Shown here: positions 12,785 to 25,845 of the stretch, piece after piece
How positions within the stretch are numbered: the first letter of the stretch is position 1
How the letters are laid out: every line of letters begins with the position of its first letter
Assembly: GCA_013398015.1 (NCBI GenBank)
Contig: VZRR01010266.1
Coordinates: 62,001 to 126,000 of the forward strand
Source: Oreocharis arfaki
Taxonomy: Eukaryota > Chordata > Aves > Passeriformes > Paramythiidae
Length of the DNA: 64,000 nt
Direction of reading: 5' to 3'
Program-made: the position numbers and the translations under genes
Notes under the pieces: generated by a model
Databases searched by the model: none
The model's input: only the letters and a program-made list of their open reading frames with translations
Told to the model about the DNA's origin: nothing

Positions 12785-15700
12785 CTGCAAGAAAAGTAAG
12801 AGTGAGGGTTAGAATAAAATCACATAAAGTGGATTATTCGTACATAGCGCATAATCAAAAGCACACAGGCAGAATTAAATATACTTAATAGCAGGAATTT
12901 TACTGGAATTGTTGATACTGTGCCATCTGGGAGACTCCAAATCAGAGAGACAACATGGAACTTTAGATATCTAGACAGAAGGGCTTGTTCTAAGAAAAAA
13001 GCCCTTTAAGAGGTGAATTTTTTCTTATTTACAAACCAATGGCCATCTCTGAAGAAACCGGAGCCCCATTCCAAGTTATTCTATTGGATTTAAGACTATT
13101 GATCTTCAGAGGGGAAAACAAGGGATAGGCTTGGGAAACAAAGGCTTGCGCCATGAAGACAACCCACAGAACACACCTCCAAGGTGAGTGCAGTGTCCAA
13201 GCAAACCCGCTCCAGCTGCAAACCTCAAGAAGAAACTCCTGCACATCAGGGCTTCCCATGGAAATAATCTTTAGTTCTCTGGTGAGAACTAAAATAGTAT
13301 CACAAACAAAGAATGCGCCTTGTTTGTCAGATGGATCAGATGATGGACTGATGTTTGGGAGTACCGAGTCGCTCCTGCCTCACCGAAAGGGGGGAATTAA
13401 CGCAAAAATAATAATGCTGCTGAAAAAGGGAGTCCAAAGCCCTGACTAACACTCAGCCTTAACTGCTGGCCCAGCCCTGCCCATGTGATCTTCTCCTGTG
13501 ACACGTGGCTGTGTCCACGTGGCTCTTTTGTTCTCTGGCACCTTTTCCCACCAGCTCCCGCCACTCTGGGATGAGGGATATGGAGAGACACCTCTGTGCT
13601 CCTTTAGTTCATGGGCAAGAGAGGTGTAAAGAAGGAACCATCCCATTTTTTTTGGAACCCATTGGCACTACAAGCCATACGTTCTCTGACGAACTTCCGG
13701 AAGTTCACAATAAGGAAGCTTTTTCTTTTATTAAATCCATAACCCATAATATAAATTGCAGGATTTGCCGAGTTACAGTTTTAATTGACTTTTTTTTCCA
13801 TCACTTCGATGATTTTGTGAACCTCAGCTATATCTCACCGCAGGCTTTCCCCCAAACTGAAGAGCCAACGCCTGTTTGGTCTCTAACCTACAATGACCTC
13901 TTGAGATGCTCATTAAGATGTGAGTGCACCAAGGTTTCCTATGGTGGCAAAGGGAGGTCAATGCTGCAGTGAATTCCCAGCTTGCTTTGCGTCCTCCTGG
14001 CCCCCTCCTCTCTCTACAACCAGTCCCACTCCCCCCACACCAACCAGGCAAGGAGAGGCAATGGACCTCTTGGCCAGGTGTATGTTGGCCCACGAGTGAG
14101 TGCAACCCATCACCTCCTAGCTCAGACTGTGCTTCCTACCCTGGATGGGAGTAGAAATGTCGAACTTTCTCCTTTGTGTAGGTACTGGTTTTCAAAAAAC
14201 TTGAGCCTTCTGCCTGTCAGATGGATTTGGGAAATCCAGAGGAAGAGGGACATGGGGATGTGTCAGCAAATAAACCTCATCCACAGAGGGAGCCAAGGTG
14301 AAAAACAAGCTCAAGATACAATTTCTGCTGCAGCTTCCAAGCCTGTACAAAACTGTTGTGTTAAAAACCTAATTAATAATTAGTTATAAATAAAACTCAG
14401 ACGGTGCCCACCCAGCAAGGCTGCTGTCATCAGCAAAGGAGTGAGGAGCCTGAAGGACATGTGCAGGGAGAGCTCCACCAGCAGCTCATTAGAGCACCAT
14501 GCTCTGGGGTCCAACCAAAGCCCCCGCACACAAATACTCGGTTCACCCGTTACAATTAATTAAATAATTAATAAGAGTGGAAAAGGCACTAGTACTGGCC
14601 AAATGAGCCAAACCTCAAGTAGGGAGGAGAAACACCCCCTCTCCTCTAACTCAAAGGACCTAAGAGCTGCCAGGTGCCCTGGTTTTAGTTCTACTGGTGT
14701 TACCTGCACTCTGGGTTTTCTGAGACTTACCTGCTAAGACTGGCTTAACTGCACTGCCAGGAATATAAACCAGACTGCCCACAAGCCTCTCCCCACTGCC
14801 TTTTGTCCGTTTTCAATGGATCACATAATGTGGGAGGAAAATATTCCTTCTGTGCCCAACTCCTGACCAGGGAACCACCTACGGCTGGAGCAGGCACGGC
14901 TGCCGTGGGCAGAGCGGCCACTGGGCTGTGAGTTGGAGCTTTGTGTGACCTGGACTCTAGCCACTTAGACAAGCAAAAACACAACAAAAAAAGCATTTAA
15001 GCACAAAGATAAGTCTCTAACCCATTTTTTCCAAGAGCTCATTGGCTACTTAATCTTTTGTCCAGGCTTTTCTCCCTATTCCAGGGCCAGACAGGCTCTA
15101 CCTCCCTGATGCCATGACAAGGATGAAGGCCCTTGGCCACTTTCCCAGAAGTTTGCATCACTTGGTGAAACATCCATGAGAAACAGCCCTTTGACCAGAA
15201 GATGGAAATTGGGAACCACTGGACCAAGGACTGAGCCTTGCAGAGGCATTCACTCTCACCCACTGCTTCCCGAGGTCCAGCATCTTCTCCTGCTTGTCCC
15301 AATGGATGTGGTAACCCTTTTCTTCACAGCTTAGTTCATTAAGCAGGAAGAAATCTGCCTCACCTCTTTTTTAAATACATCTCAGGAAGAATTCTTCTTA
15401 AACTCTCTGTATGATTAACGGATCATATCTTACCTATATTATTCATGGAAAAATTGATGATGGAAACAGGATGAAGTGACTTTTTCTCATCTCCCTTCAC
15501 ACAACCCTTGCAAATCCCAACTCCAACCACTCCACTGCTGTTCAAGCTCATCCCTACAATCCACAAGAGTTCCCTAAAATTCCCCAACATGAAAGTCTCT
15601 ATTCCACCACATACAAACAGCACTTGGAAGATAAAATGCTCACATTTCCAGACTATTTATGGATTTACTGACACCAGCTTTCAAAAGTATTGCATTGATG

Positions 15701-18700
15701 CTCTGTGGAAATAGTGAAGCCCCTGCAATGAGTGAAGACTTTAGGCTGAACAAGATCTTTAAGCTCCCACAAACTTAATTTAATACAAAATAACTGAGCA
15801 CAAAATCCCTCTCCCTTTTTTTCCAAATCTGGTTCATTTACTGCATTGAAGCTGCTACCAAATATATTTCAATGTGGGTGTGGAAATACACTCATAAAGC
15901 AAAACAGAAGAGTCATATGTAGCAAAAAACAGCCATGTCAGTTATAAAAGAATCTTATGAAAATATTATATTTTAAAGTTGTATTTCTATAATTTTTTTT
16001 CTGACACCCAAAATTAAACACATACAGAGCTATAAAAATTATCTGTCTTTTACAATACCACTGCAGGTATCAAACCACACATCCAGGAGGAGGATGGTTA
16101 CTGCTGCCACGGTTGTTATACAGAGTAAACCAGCATTTTTCTCACATCCCTGTGTTTGCAACTCCCAAACTCCTCCAGAATACAGATTTTAAGTTGTGTG
16201 TTTTTTCGCAGAGTTTCACGCCAGAGAAATCTGGGCAAAGCTCCGCGGTGAAACAGTTGTTTGTCCTCTGCTACAACGCTCCCGAAAGAACGAGGCCAAT
16301 GGATGCCACTTGGGAAAACTTTAAAACCTGAGAAATTTGGAATTTATGGCTCTTTCTCTGCTCTCTGTCCCTGATGAAGCAGCACAAATGTACTAGTACA
16401 GAGTCAATTCTTGCAGCAAGGTGAAAAAACACCATTTCCATTGACGTATACAGGAATTAATTTTGGTAAACTGCCAGTAAAAAGTGCGTAATCTGGGTGG
16501 GTTTAGGATTAAAATTGCAGCTCAATATTAAAAAAAAAATCAAAGGAGTTTTACATTTACAAATCTTTAAAATTTTTCAGTTTCAAATCCATCCTTTGAA
16601 CAGGTGCTATGAGGAAATCACACAAAGATAATTTAGACCTTGACTCACCAAGTCTAGTTTGTGTATTAATGCAGTTTCTTTATCAAAACTAACATTTAAA
16701 ATTAAAAAGTGGCACTGTATTCATTAGCATATCAAAATTCCTGTGATTGAAAGTGACCGTCTATGAGGATTTTTAAAATTTGGGTGAACCCTGGGTCAGT
16801 GAGCACTTTCTGCTTGAGATGATGAAAAATGACCTCAAGCTTTTCTTAAAATGTCTCAGCCATGACATTTAAACACAGAGCATGAGTTTTAAGGGCTTTT
16901 GGCAAATGACGGCCTTGAAGCTCCGTGCTCTCCAATTCCCAAAGTGCCAATAAATAAGGATGGTTAGAGCTGATGTATGTTGCCCCAAATGCACGCCGGT
17001 GATGTCATTCCACCATGGAGGTATATTTCGGCAATCACAAATAGGCTTGCTTCAAATTTGGGGGAAAAAATCTTGTTTCTTACTATTTTTAAATTTTTTA
17101 TCTCTTTTCATTGTAGTAATTTCTTTTCTTTTACAATATTTCCAAGCTGATATTGTAAAAATCCCTCCCCAAAACAATCCAAAAATCCATCACCACTTCA
17201 TCTAAAAGGACCACATCACCCCAATATACACGATGACCTATTATATAAAGTGAGAGGCAGTGATTTGCTACAAACTTGGAAGTTGGGACCTAAAATTAAT
17301 GAACTGATGCACATGAAACACATTGCATGTTCAGCAATTCTTCCTCTGCTTCAGGTCAAAAAGCCAAGAATTAAGTGGTTGGTTGAATTTACATGAATTT
17401 TCTTCATGGTCATGAGTCCTTCATGAGTTCAACCACGAATTTTTCTTCAAGGCCATTAATTTTAATTTTCTTCACAGCCACAAGTTCACCATCATCGCCA
17501 CATATACGGCATATCATCCGAAAACAGCAGAAGGGTGATTTAGGAAGAAATTAAGACACTTCACAAGAACCAAATGGGAAGAGATTAAAAACACCCTTGG
17601 AAATGCCTTCTGATCCACCACGATCTTCACTCTATCATTGTTTTAAGCAGTGAGATGGACTTCCAGCAATTCCTAACCTGATTTATGGAAGGGGAATCAA
17701 TAAGAGGCTCTGGGAGATTTAGTAATCTCGTTCTCAAGAGAAGGAAAAGTCTCCGACCTCATTAATAAAGGTCAAATTTCAGACAGTTTGTAGGGAATCA
17801 TGAGAACATAAAAGGAACTAAAAGCAATTGAGAGAAGATGAAGGAAAAGAGAGTCAGAGCAAATCCGACCTGCGGCAGCTCTGCCACTACCATAAACCAG
17901 GAGGTATCAAATAACTTATTCACAATTCGGGTCAGAAATAATACGCTACAAATCTTGTCACCAAGCAAGATAAGCCAAATCCCACAGTGTTTTCCCAAAA
18001 TATTTCACTGTACATTTAACTAAATTTGGATATCAAAGGTCTGATTTACATCTTCAAAATATTTGCTGGACAATATGGAAGAACAACGGCTGAGTGTTTA
18101 TTTTTCTTTGCCCAGCTTCATCTCTTGATCTTCTCCTTACTGCTGACATCAAATAAACACATATTGGGATCTGAAAATTATCTCAGTTCCCATTGTCCCA
18201 CTGAAATCAAATCTACTCTCATGAAGAGAGAAACTTCCATACTAATTTTTGTCATCAACTTCTCCCAAACACACTCTGAATTGAGATGGTTTTGAGTCTT
18301 GTTTTACCTCTGCATAATGTGATTATCATAAAAGAGAGCTCTGTGCCCCAAATCCATCATCTGACACTTTCTGAACCTTCCCAACCTGCAGGATTGTTTC
18401 GGAATATATCTTAGAAGTCAGAGGAATATCAGTGGCAAGCGTGGGCTGGGATTAATCCGGGACATTTGCTGCAGGGTGAGTCACATATTGTTCACCCACC
18501 GCACACTCAGGAGTTTCTGAGGTGAAAGGCTGTATTTTGCTCTCATAAATCAGAGACTTGGGTGTGTTTAAGAGATTTTTTGGCTGGTAGATGCCAGCAA
18601 GGAGATGTCATCCAAGTGCCGAGGTCTTGCCTTGCAGCAAGGAGCTATTCCCAGGGTTTGGAGACGCCACTGCTCCCAGTCCACCTCCCAGTTACTCACT

Positions 18701-20944
18701 GGTGTTGCCCAACCTCAAAACAACATATGGGAGGCTAAGAAGAACCTGCATCCTCATCCGGGGTTTCTCCAAGCATGAGCTGAAAAGCATTTCAAGAGGA
18801 TTAGGAAGTGGTAGAAAAAAACAGATTAGTTGGCATCGGCTCCATTTCTCAGGGTGGTGATTCTTGGTTGGTGCCTCAAGGGCAGCTGCAGAGTCCGGGA
18901 TGCCCTTGGACACTTGTTGGCAGCAACATTATTCCTCGAGGGCAAAGGAGCAGCTATTCCCAGCCCTGCCCAGCCCAGGGAGACATTTCTCCTCCCTCTG
19001 TGCTGGAACGACCCAAGCTAGGGGCTAAAAATAGGGCTGAGGAGGCAACATGTTAGAGCCACTCAAGGGAAAACTGGTTGGTCAGTGTTTAACAAAACCG
19101 CTCTGAAATGCACATAAATCTGTTCTTCACCCTCTCCACCCCTAAAACAGGGAGGATTTGTGCATTTTCATGATTTCTGGGGGATTTGTGGGAATCAATC
19201 CACTTCATAGAGGACTCTGAAGATAAACTGAACTACACTCCTGCCTGGAGCAGCAGATATTCCCTGGTATTTTGTGCGCTGCCTTTCTGCTTCAGAAACT
19301 CCGGCCCAAGTACAGCCCAGGATTGCCTCCCTGGATCTGGGTATGAGCACGTTCCTGCAGCTCCGGGTCCTGGGCATTTGCCAGCGTGGGTGGATCTGCT
19401 CTGGCACAGGGGCAACACCACTCCCAGCTCCCGGTGCCTGCTGCCTGACCTGGATATTACCATTACAATTTGGGGCAAAAAAAGGGTCAGAAACCTGGCA
19501 ATCGGGAATTCACGAGCTGACACAGGGAGATGGGCAGGGGGCAAGACTCCATGAGAGTCTTGGCTGGAGGAAGCAGAGGGATAATGGGCAGCAGCAATGC
19601 TGGAAAAAAGCAGGAATTTGGGCTGTTCTGGCTCTTACCTGCTGAGATTTGAGGCTGGGAAGCAAAGTTTAATGGCCCATAAACACCTACCGTGGTGCCT
19701 CACTTTCACAGCCATGCTGACTAAGCATACAAGAGTGTCCTAGACTGATTTGTATTTAAATATTACAGAACAGATAATAACTTTTAAAAAATCATTGGGT
19801 CATTAATAAAAAAAAAATTATCATTTGAGATGCATTTCCTTGTCAAAACAAACCCACTTTTCTGCTTCACCAAGTAAGTAAACAGTGTGGTTTGTTTCTT
19901 CCTGACAGCCCAGACAAAACTCCTGATGACTTGGAAAAAAAATCCGGAAAGAACACAACATTTCTGGTAAAATATTAAACAGAGGGAGAGGTAGAAAGCT
20001 CGCTAGATGCTATCACTGTAACAACCCTTTTTTGTCAGAAAAGCATATAACCAGTTTTCATAGGCATGTTTTTATTTCCAGTCCATAATTACACCCCACA
20101 AGCCTTTTCTGGAATTAAATAAAGGAGTGACCACGCTGAGAGTCTCTGCAACTTTAGTCCTACGGCACAATCCAAATGTCAGTGCTTAGCAAAAATCCTC
20201 CTTTTAGCAGCTGTGACTTTAGTTTGGATGCACAACCCCCTAAAAAACCCCATATGCTGCTGGACCATGGCCCAAATTCCCAAGCCAAGGGTAGCTGGAG
20301 AGCTGGAAGAGTGTGTGCATGGACACAGATTTTGGGGTCAGTATCCCCCAGCCACGAGGAGTGTGGATGAATCCAGGAGAGGGCTGGGGAGATGTCCTGG
20401 GTCACAGCACCCAGATCCTGCTATCGCAGGGACCTTCACGTCATTCCTTCCATCAATTCTTTGGGAAGTTGGTACGGCACTGCACCAGTCCATTCTTCCC
20501 ACCATGACTTTTTCTCTTTAATTCCATTTTTCCACTGTACTATCTCAGTACCTACAGACACCCAGCTCGTTCATCATTTTATCGTGGAGCAACTTCATCA
20601 GAATGTGGTAGCAAGAATTCCCTTTTTTACCCCCTCAATTAAACACAGTCCTCTACTTTTACACACAAGGAGGAAAATTATTTGCCATTGCTCCTGGAGG
20701 GGGTAGGGGAACTGGCTTTTGTGGCTACAACAAAATCTCTTCCCTGGTTGCTTTGTGCTTATAATACTTGAGGTGCTTCACCCATCCCAGCTCAGCAAGC
20801 ACCACTTAGAATAACGATGTACTCAGCTATGATCTGAGGAAAAATTAACTCCATGTTAAGCAACATGCCTGGGTAATATTTTATCATGCAGTTACCTATT
20901 TTAAAAACCCAAGAGAGGAGCCAAAAGAGCTAGCGAGATGTTAC
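12785..20944 (-). other. MYO9A: MYO9A intron between exons G and H
   Basis: This 8.2-kb intron starts with donor GTAACA and ends with TTTTCTTGCAG in minus-strand order. I see no CR1 fragment in it, unlike most other large introns here. AT-rich stretches occur near 15960-16010 and 16500-16570, and moderately GC-richer patches near 13985-14120 and 18840-19040. Open frames of up to 155 codons (for example 13505-13972, plus) have no recognisable domain and no codon pattern like the exons. I see nothing else identifiable. Confidence 0.85.
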
Positions 20945-21061
20945 CTTGGTGCTTTCCTCCATGTCCTTGGAGTTGAGGAGCGCATGGTTGATCCTGAACA
21001 CGATCCAGTCAAACAGGGCACTGTACAACGACTTGGCCATGGAATTCCGCACAGTCACAGC
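20945..21061 (-). CDS. MYO9A: MYO9A coding exon G (117 nt, KSLYSALFDWIV helix)
   Basis: The exon encodes 39 residues, starting AVTVRNSMAKSLYSALFDWI and ending SKDMEESTK. The AK.LY..LFDWIV.R.N block is the long conserved helix that precedes switch II in every myosin class. The acceptor is a strong CTTTTTCAG before 21061. The donor is AAG|GTAACA at 20944, somewhat weaker than the others because it lacks the usual GTRAGT, which is worth knowing if splicing is modelled. Both ends are phase 0. The variable stretch at the end (DMEEST) lies between the helix and switch II, where family members differ. Confidence 0.95.
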
Positions 21062-22129
21062 CTGAAAAAGAAAAGAAAAAAAGGTGATTAGAAATGATTC
21101 CTGCACCACACTAAAATGGCTTTTGCTTCTCAAGCTCCCACGTCCAACTTTCATATTTCTTCCTCGCCAAAGCGTTTGTCTGCTATTTTAATTTATGCCA
21201 TGTATGTCAACGGTCCCAACGGCACTGGGAATTGGGGGTAATCCCAGGGCTGTGGGATGTGCCCCTGACTTTGGCTTGGTTTCTTTTGTGCATTTGAGTG
21301 GATGATACATGAGATCACACCAAAAGTCCCACCACTGGTGGCAAAAGGAAAGAAAATAAATACATACATCAAATATGTAAATTATAAATTTACCAAGATC
21401 CTTGAAAGGTTTCCTGGGGGTGAAGGAAAGAGGAGGGTGGATATTGCACAGGAGCGACAGCAAGCAGTGTGAAAGCACAGGCTGGGACAGGCAGTGCCCT
21501 GGCACCAGCAGAAGGGCTATAAAAGGGGAGGCCAAAACCACTCTAGTAAACCTGAGGGTTCCTGAAAACTTGAAGTTTTCCAGGTGCCACCAGCAGGAGC
21601 TACAAATCATGGCAGGCAGGTTCAGCGCTCCTCCAGCAGCTCTCCCAGAGAGGAATAACAGTGCCAAGGAAGGACCAGTCACACCATGGGATCAAAGAGA
21701 TTCTGCTTGATGGGATGAAAGCTGAGATCAAAGGAGGGTCCTTGGGCTTTCGGACAGGCACCTACATAGAGACCTAGGATGCAGGAATCCCTATTTAAAG
21801 GTTATCTTTGTTCTTGCTGCTTGGGATTCTTCCTTGGTTTCAATTATCACCTCGAGCAGAGCTTTGGGACATACTAATCACCTAAAAAATTAGGGTACCA
21901 GCCACGACTACTACATTTGGGTTTGTTTTAGCCACTGCAGAAGAATAAAAAAGGAACCAGAAGGTTCCCACATAATTATTTCAATTAAACCCTGAACTGT
22001 AACAAATCAGTGGCTTGTCACACATTCCCTTGAAACCCTTCTCACCAGCCCTCCCTTCGAGGAACATCATCTGAGTTGCCTTATGTCACTGACCCCAAGT
22101 GAAGGAATAAAGCTCATGTAGCATTATTC

Positions 22130-22190
22130 CCACCTCTTTTTTCCTTGATTTTTGGATAAAAATCCACCTCTTTTTTCCTTGATTTTTGGA
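22130..22190 (+). repeat. 27-bp direct tandem duplication
   Basis: The unit starts CCACCTCTTTTTTCCTTGAT and ends TTTTTGGA. It occupies 22130-22156 and, without a mismatch, 22164-22190, separated by TAAAAAT. Perfect identity suggests a recent duplication. On the MYO9A strand the unit is purine-rich. Confidence 0.9.
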
Positions 22191-22309
22191 GATAGCAGCA
22201 TTTACTATGACCACAAGCCATTCTGCCAATGTTCTGCTCTCAAATGCAATTAAGTACATGGTCTCACTTCCTCTCCCTGTCCAGCTGGAACACGAGAAGA
22301 GAGTAACAC

Positions 22310-22552
22310 AGTCCATGCCAGAGGAGGTTTAGGTTGGATATTAGGAAAAAATTATTCATGGAAAGGGTTGTCAGGCATTGGAACAGCTGCCCATGGCAGG
22401 GGGGGAGTCCCCACCCCTGGAGGGATTTAACAGATGTGTGGATGTGGAACTTGGGTACATGGGTTAGGGGTGGCCTTGGCAGTGCTGGGGGATGGCTGGA
22501 CTCGATGGGCTCAGAGATCTTTTCCGACCTGAACAGTTCCATGGTTCTATGG
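22310..22552 (+). mobile_element. CR1 LINE, 3' fragment
   Basis: Recognisable blocks in order are TTTAGGTTGGATATTAGG, CATTGGAACAGCTGCCCATG, GGAGGGATTTAACAGATGTG, ATGGCTGGACTCGATGGGCT and a tail ending ATGGTTCTATGG. It belongs to the same type as the copy at 25031, with which it shares the uncommon TTAACAGATGTGTGGATGTG block. It is antisense to MYO9A. Confidence 0.88.
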
Positions 22553-25030
22553 CTGAGGATGCTCACAGCCTCCGTACGCTGCTAACCATAACTTGGTGGC
22601 AATAAAAAGTGACATCACAAGTTAACTACAAGATACGGCCATAATTAGCAAGGAATTCCTCACCCAAAAAACAACCGAAAACAAGCGTGTGATGAAAACA
22701 GGTGAGCAACAGGACCAAGAGGATTCTGGTGTAGCTCAGACCAAAATAGCACTTTTAAAGAGTGAGCTCTTGAAGCGCCCGAGTTCTCCAACAAGGGCTG
22801 GAAAGCAGCTGGCATTTCGAACACAAAGAGCTCTAATTCCCACTAACTGCTTTTTCTTCCCTTTACAGATGAAAAGGGTTTGGGGAGGGTTTTTTGGCTG
22901 TTTTTATTAAAAGCAACACGGGTTGTTTGGTGGCTTTTTGCTGTCTAATTTTTTTTTTTAATTTTCCTCAAATGTGAGAGACTATTTCAGTGATTTATAG
23001 AAAATTCAAGGCCAATTTTCTATCCCTACGCTCCACCTACACTTCTTTGATTAAGCTGGAAGACAATCAGTGCCACTGTCACACCAGAAAAATCAGTCTC
23101 CAGGGAAAGACGAAGGCCAAGACCCAGGAATGCTTCTCGCTGCCCTAATGCTTTGTCCTCGCATAAACCAGCCCAATTAATTGCTCCAATGTGCAATTAA
23201 AAACAAACTCCATTTCTATTTAAAGCCAAAAAGAACGTCGTTGTTTCCCCTACAGCATCATATATAGGTTTATATTGCAATACTTTTCATTCCCCCTTTT
23301 ATTAGGGGCTACAGGGATGTGCCTGTATTCTCCTGAATTTCCCTGTTTGTTTGTTTTCCAAAATAAATGAGGATATCATTAAGCCGGCACCACTCCGGTG
23401 CTGCAGAATGCTGGGAGTGTGACTGCCATGAGTCTTGTGAATGGTCAGACTGAGATGTTTCCCTGACACCAGCACTGCCCGGTTTCCTCCAGGATCTGCA
23501 GGGTGGGGGATGAGACACTGCTCTTCTTCCCCAGGTGGGCTCAGCTACATGGAAAGCTGGAAAGCCCAGGGAGAGGTGATTTCCCTGCTATGCTTGGGTC
23601 CCACAGTCAGTGGCCCAGATCCCGAATTGTTCAATAGCAACTTTTAGAAGCAATGGCTTAATCATAAGAGCTAGTAGGAAGCTCCGGGCAAAGCAATGTA
23701 TGGAGAATATAGGGTGGATGCAGCACTTTGCCTTCATCCGTTGAAAAAATACCTGCACTGAAATGAACCTATTTTAAATTACTCAGGGTTTGCCGGGGGG
23801 GGGAGTTGCTTTGTTTGTTTGAATTTTTTTCTTTCGTTTAGATAAACTATTTACTCTTTAGAATAGATCTTAGGTGACTACACATTATAAATAAAGCCCC
23901 TCACTATCCTAAACAGATACCAAAACTACCCAATCTGAAGCCCCTCAGGGAATATTATTTCTTTTCAAATTCATGAGCTGCAGCAGAGCATTTAAAATAA
24001 GGTTTTATGCTGTATTTATTGAGTAGTTATTTCTTCCTGTATTATCCTACATATCTTAAATTAATTCTAGCCTCCGAATTATGTCCCATACATCAAACAC
24101 AACTTGTCCTCAGGTCATCACCTACAGCTTCTGGTCTCTTTCACAAGTCTCCTTACATGACATTCAGGCAGATCTGGAACATGGTGATACTCATCAAACC
24201 ATTTTTATTTCCCTCACAAAGCAAAATAAAAATAGCTGCTGCAATGCCAAAACAAATCTCTGGGGATCAAAGAGCAGGACGTTGCACCCACACAAAAATA
24301 TTGCTGATTCCAAACTGAGCCAGATCAAATGCTCTTTGGCTCGGCGAGTCAGGAAATAAGCTACAGACAAGGTTTTAATCAATAGTTTCCTGCTTATCAA
24401 ACTAGAAAGGATCTATATATTATTTATTATATGCCAGAAACTCCACTTGTTGGGTTGGCCAATTTTTAAAAAAATCCTGATATAACATATTTGAGTTTTT
24501 TGCAAGATTTCATTGCCAAATTAATTGGTCTGAAAGTTGTCCTGATCAGCATCAGATTCAGGCCACCTTAAAAACAGACAGATGTTCTGGAAACATCTTC
24601 TGTCAAAAGGAATAAGGGGAAGACAGACTTAAGAATTAAAATCTGGTTTTGAAGTGCTTTGGAACAAAGACTCACAGTTCTGGCAGCAGCAGCCTGTGTT
24701 TTAGAGGCTGGAAAAGACGTAATCTCAGGAACCCAAATTTGCTCAAATTAAAAGTCTCTGTAAAACACATCTGTACACGTACAGGAGATTCCCAAGAACT
24801 CAGATTACAAAATCACTAAAAATATTTAAGCAAATCTTCTATCTGCTGCCATCCCACAGCACCCCCTGCTCCAGGCAGGATCCTTCATTCTTGCTCTTCT
24901 GCACTCAGCTGAGGGCTAAAATTTCAAACTGGAAATATTAAAAATATTTGTTGGTACCCAGAAAATCCAAGGAAAGCAGGCGGGTTAAAATCCTCACCAA
25001 GCTTATACATAAAAAACTACAAGAAAGACA

Positions 25031-25489
25031 TCAAGGGGCTGGAGCCAGAGATGGGAATGGAGCTGGGGACGGGGCTGGAGCACCAGGAGCGGCTGAGGGA
25101 GCTGGGGGCCACTCAGCCTGGAGAAAAGGAGGCTCACGGGGGACCTTCTGGGTCTGCACAACTCCCTGAAAGGAGGGGGCAGCCTAGGGGGGGGTTGGGC
25201 TCTGCTCCCAGGGAACAGGGACAGGACAAGTAGCAATGGCCTCAATCTGTGTCAGGGGAGGCTCAGGTTGGATATTAGGGAAAAGTTCTTCACAGAAAAG
25301 TTGGTCAGACACTGACATAGGATGCTCAGGGAAATGGTGAAGTCTCCATCCCCGGAGGGATTTAACAGATGTGTGGATGTGGCACTTGGGGACATGGGTC
25401 AGTGGTGGCCTTGGCAGTGCTGGGGAACGGCTGGACTTGATGATCTTAGAGGTCTTTTCCAACCTAATAGATTGCATGATTCCAAGATG
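25031..25489 (+). mobile_element. CR1 LINE, 3' fragment
   Basis: It starts near TCAAGGGGCTGGAGCCAGAG and runs through GGAGCGGCTGAGGGAGCTGG, the ACTCAGCCTGGAGAAAAGGA block, CAGGTTGGATATTAGGGAAA and a tail with GATCTTAGAGGTCTTTTCC. It preserves more 5' sequence than the copy at 22310. It is GC-richer than the flanking intron and antisense to MYO9A. Confidence 0.9.
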
Positions 25490-25790
25490 TTTAGCTAACC
25501 TTTTACAGACATCTTCACATGATTTTGCTGGAAGTTTCCACCATGCTCCTTATTGGATTCAGTGTTTTTATTGCTGACTAACCTAACACACAAGCAAGAG
25601 CAGCAATAGCTCAATTCTAACAACAAAACCTCAAACACTCCTTTTTCAGACTAAGGAGAATAAACAAAGCCTGAAGAACAGAGGATGGGTGGAAGCAAGT
25701 ACTGAAGGGCTTTGAAAGGCGAAGAGCAAAAATTGCAGCAATATCCCAGTGACTGGATGTCCCAGGGAGCAGAAGGCAAAGAGATCCCAC

Positions 25791-25845
25791 TTAGTTGGAC
25801 TTGATGATCCTTGTGGGCCTCCTTCAAGTCAGGACATTCTCTGAG
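25791..25845 (+). mobile_element. Short CR1 3' tail remnant
   Basis: TTGGACTTGATGATCCTTGT followed by GGGCCTCCTTCAAGTCAGG and ATTCTCTGA matches the CR1 end. The body is missing: upstream sequence does not resemble CR1. Confidence 0.7.

Noticed and set aside
13505..13972. 155-codon open frame, plus strand, close to exon H
   Set aside because: It is on the strand opposite the gene and has low-complexity, chance-like composition with no motif.
18840..19040. GC-richer patch as a possible exon or element
   Set aside because: No splice sites in frame with MYO9A, no protein resemblance and no match to the CR1 blocks seen elsewhere.
21188..21682. 164-codon open frame, minus strand, near exon G
   Set aside because: It sits in the intron upstream of exon G, has no domain resemblance, and exon F joins exon G directly in frame without it.
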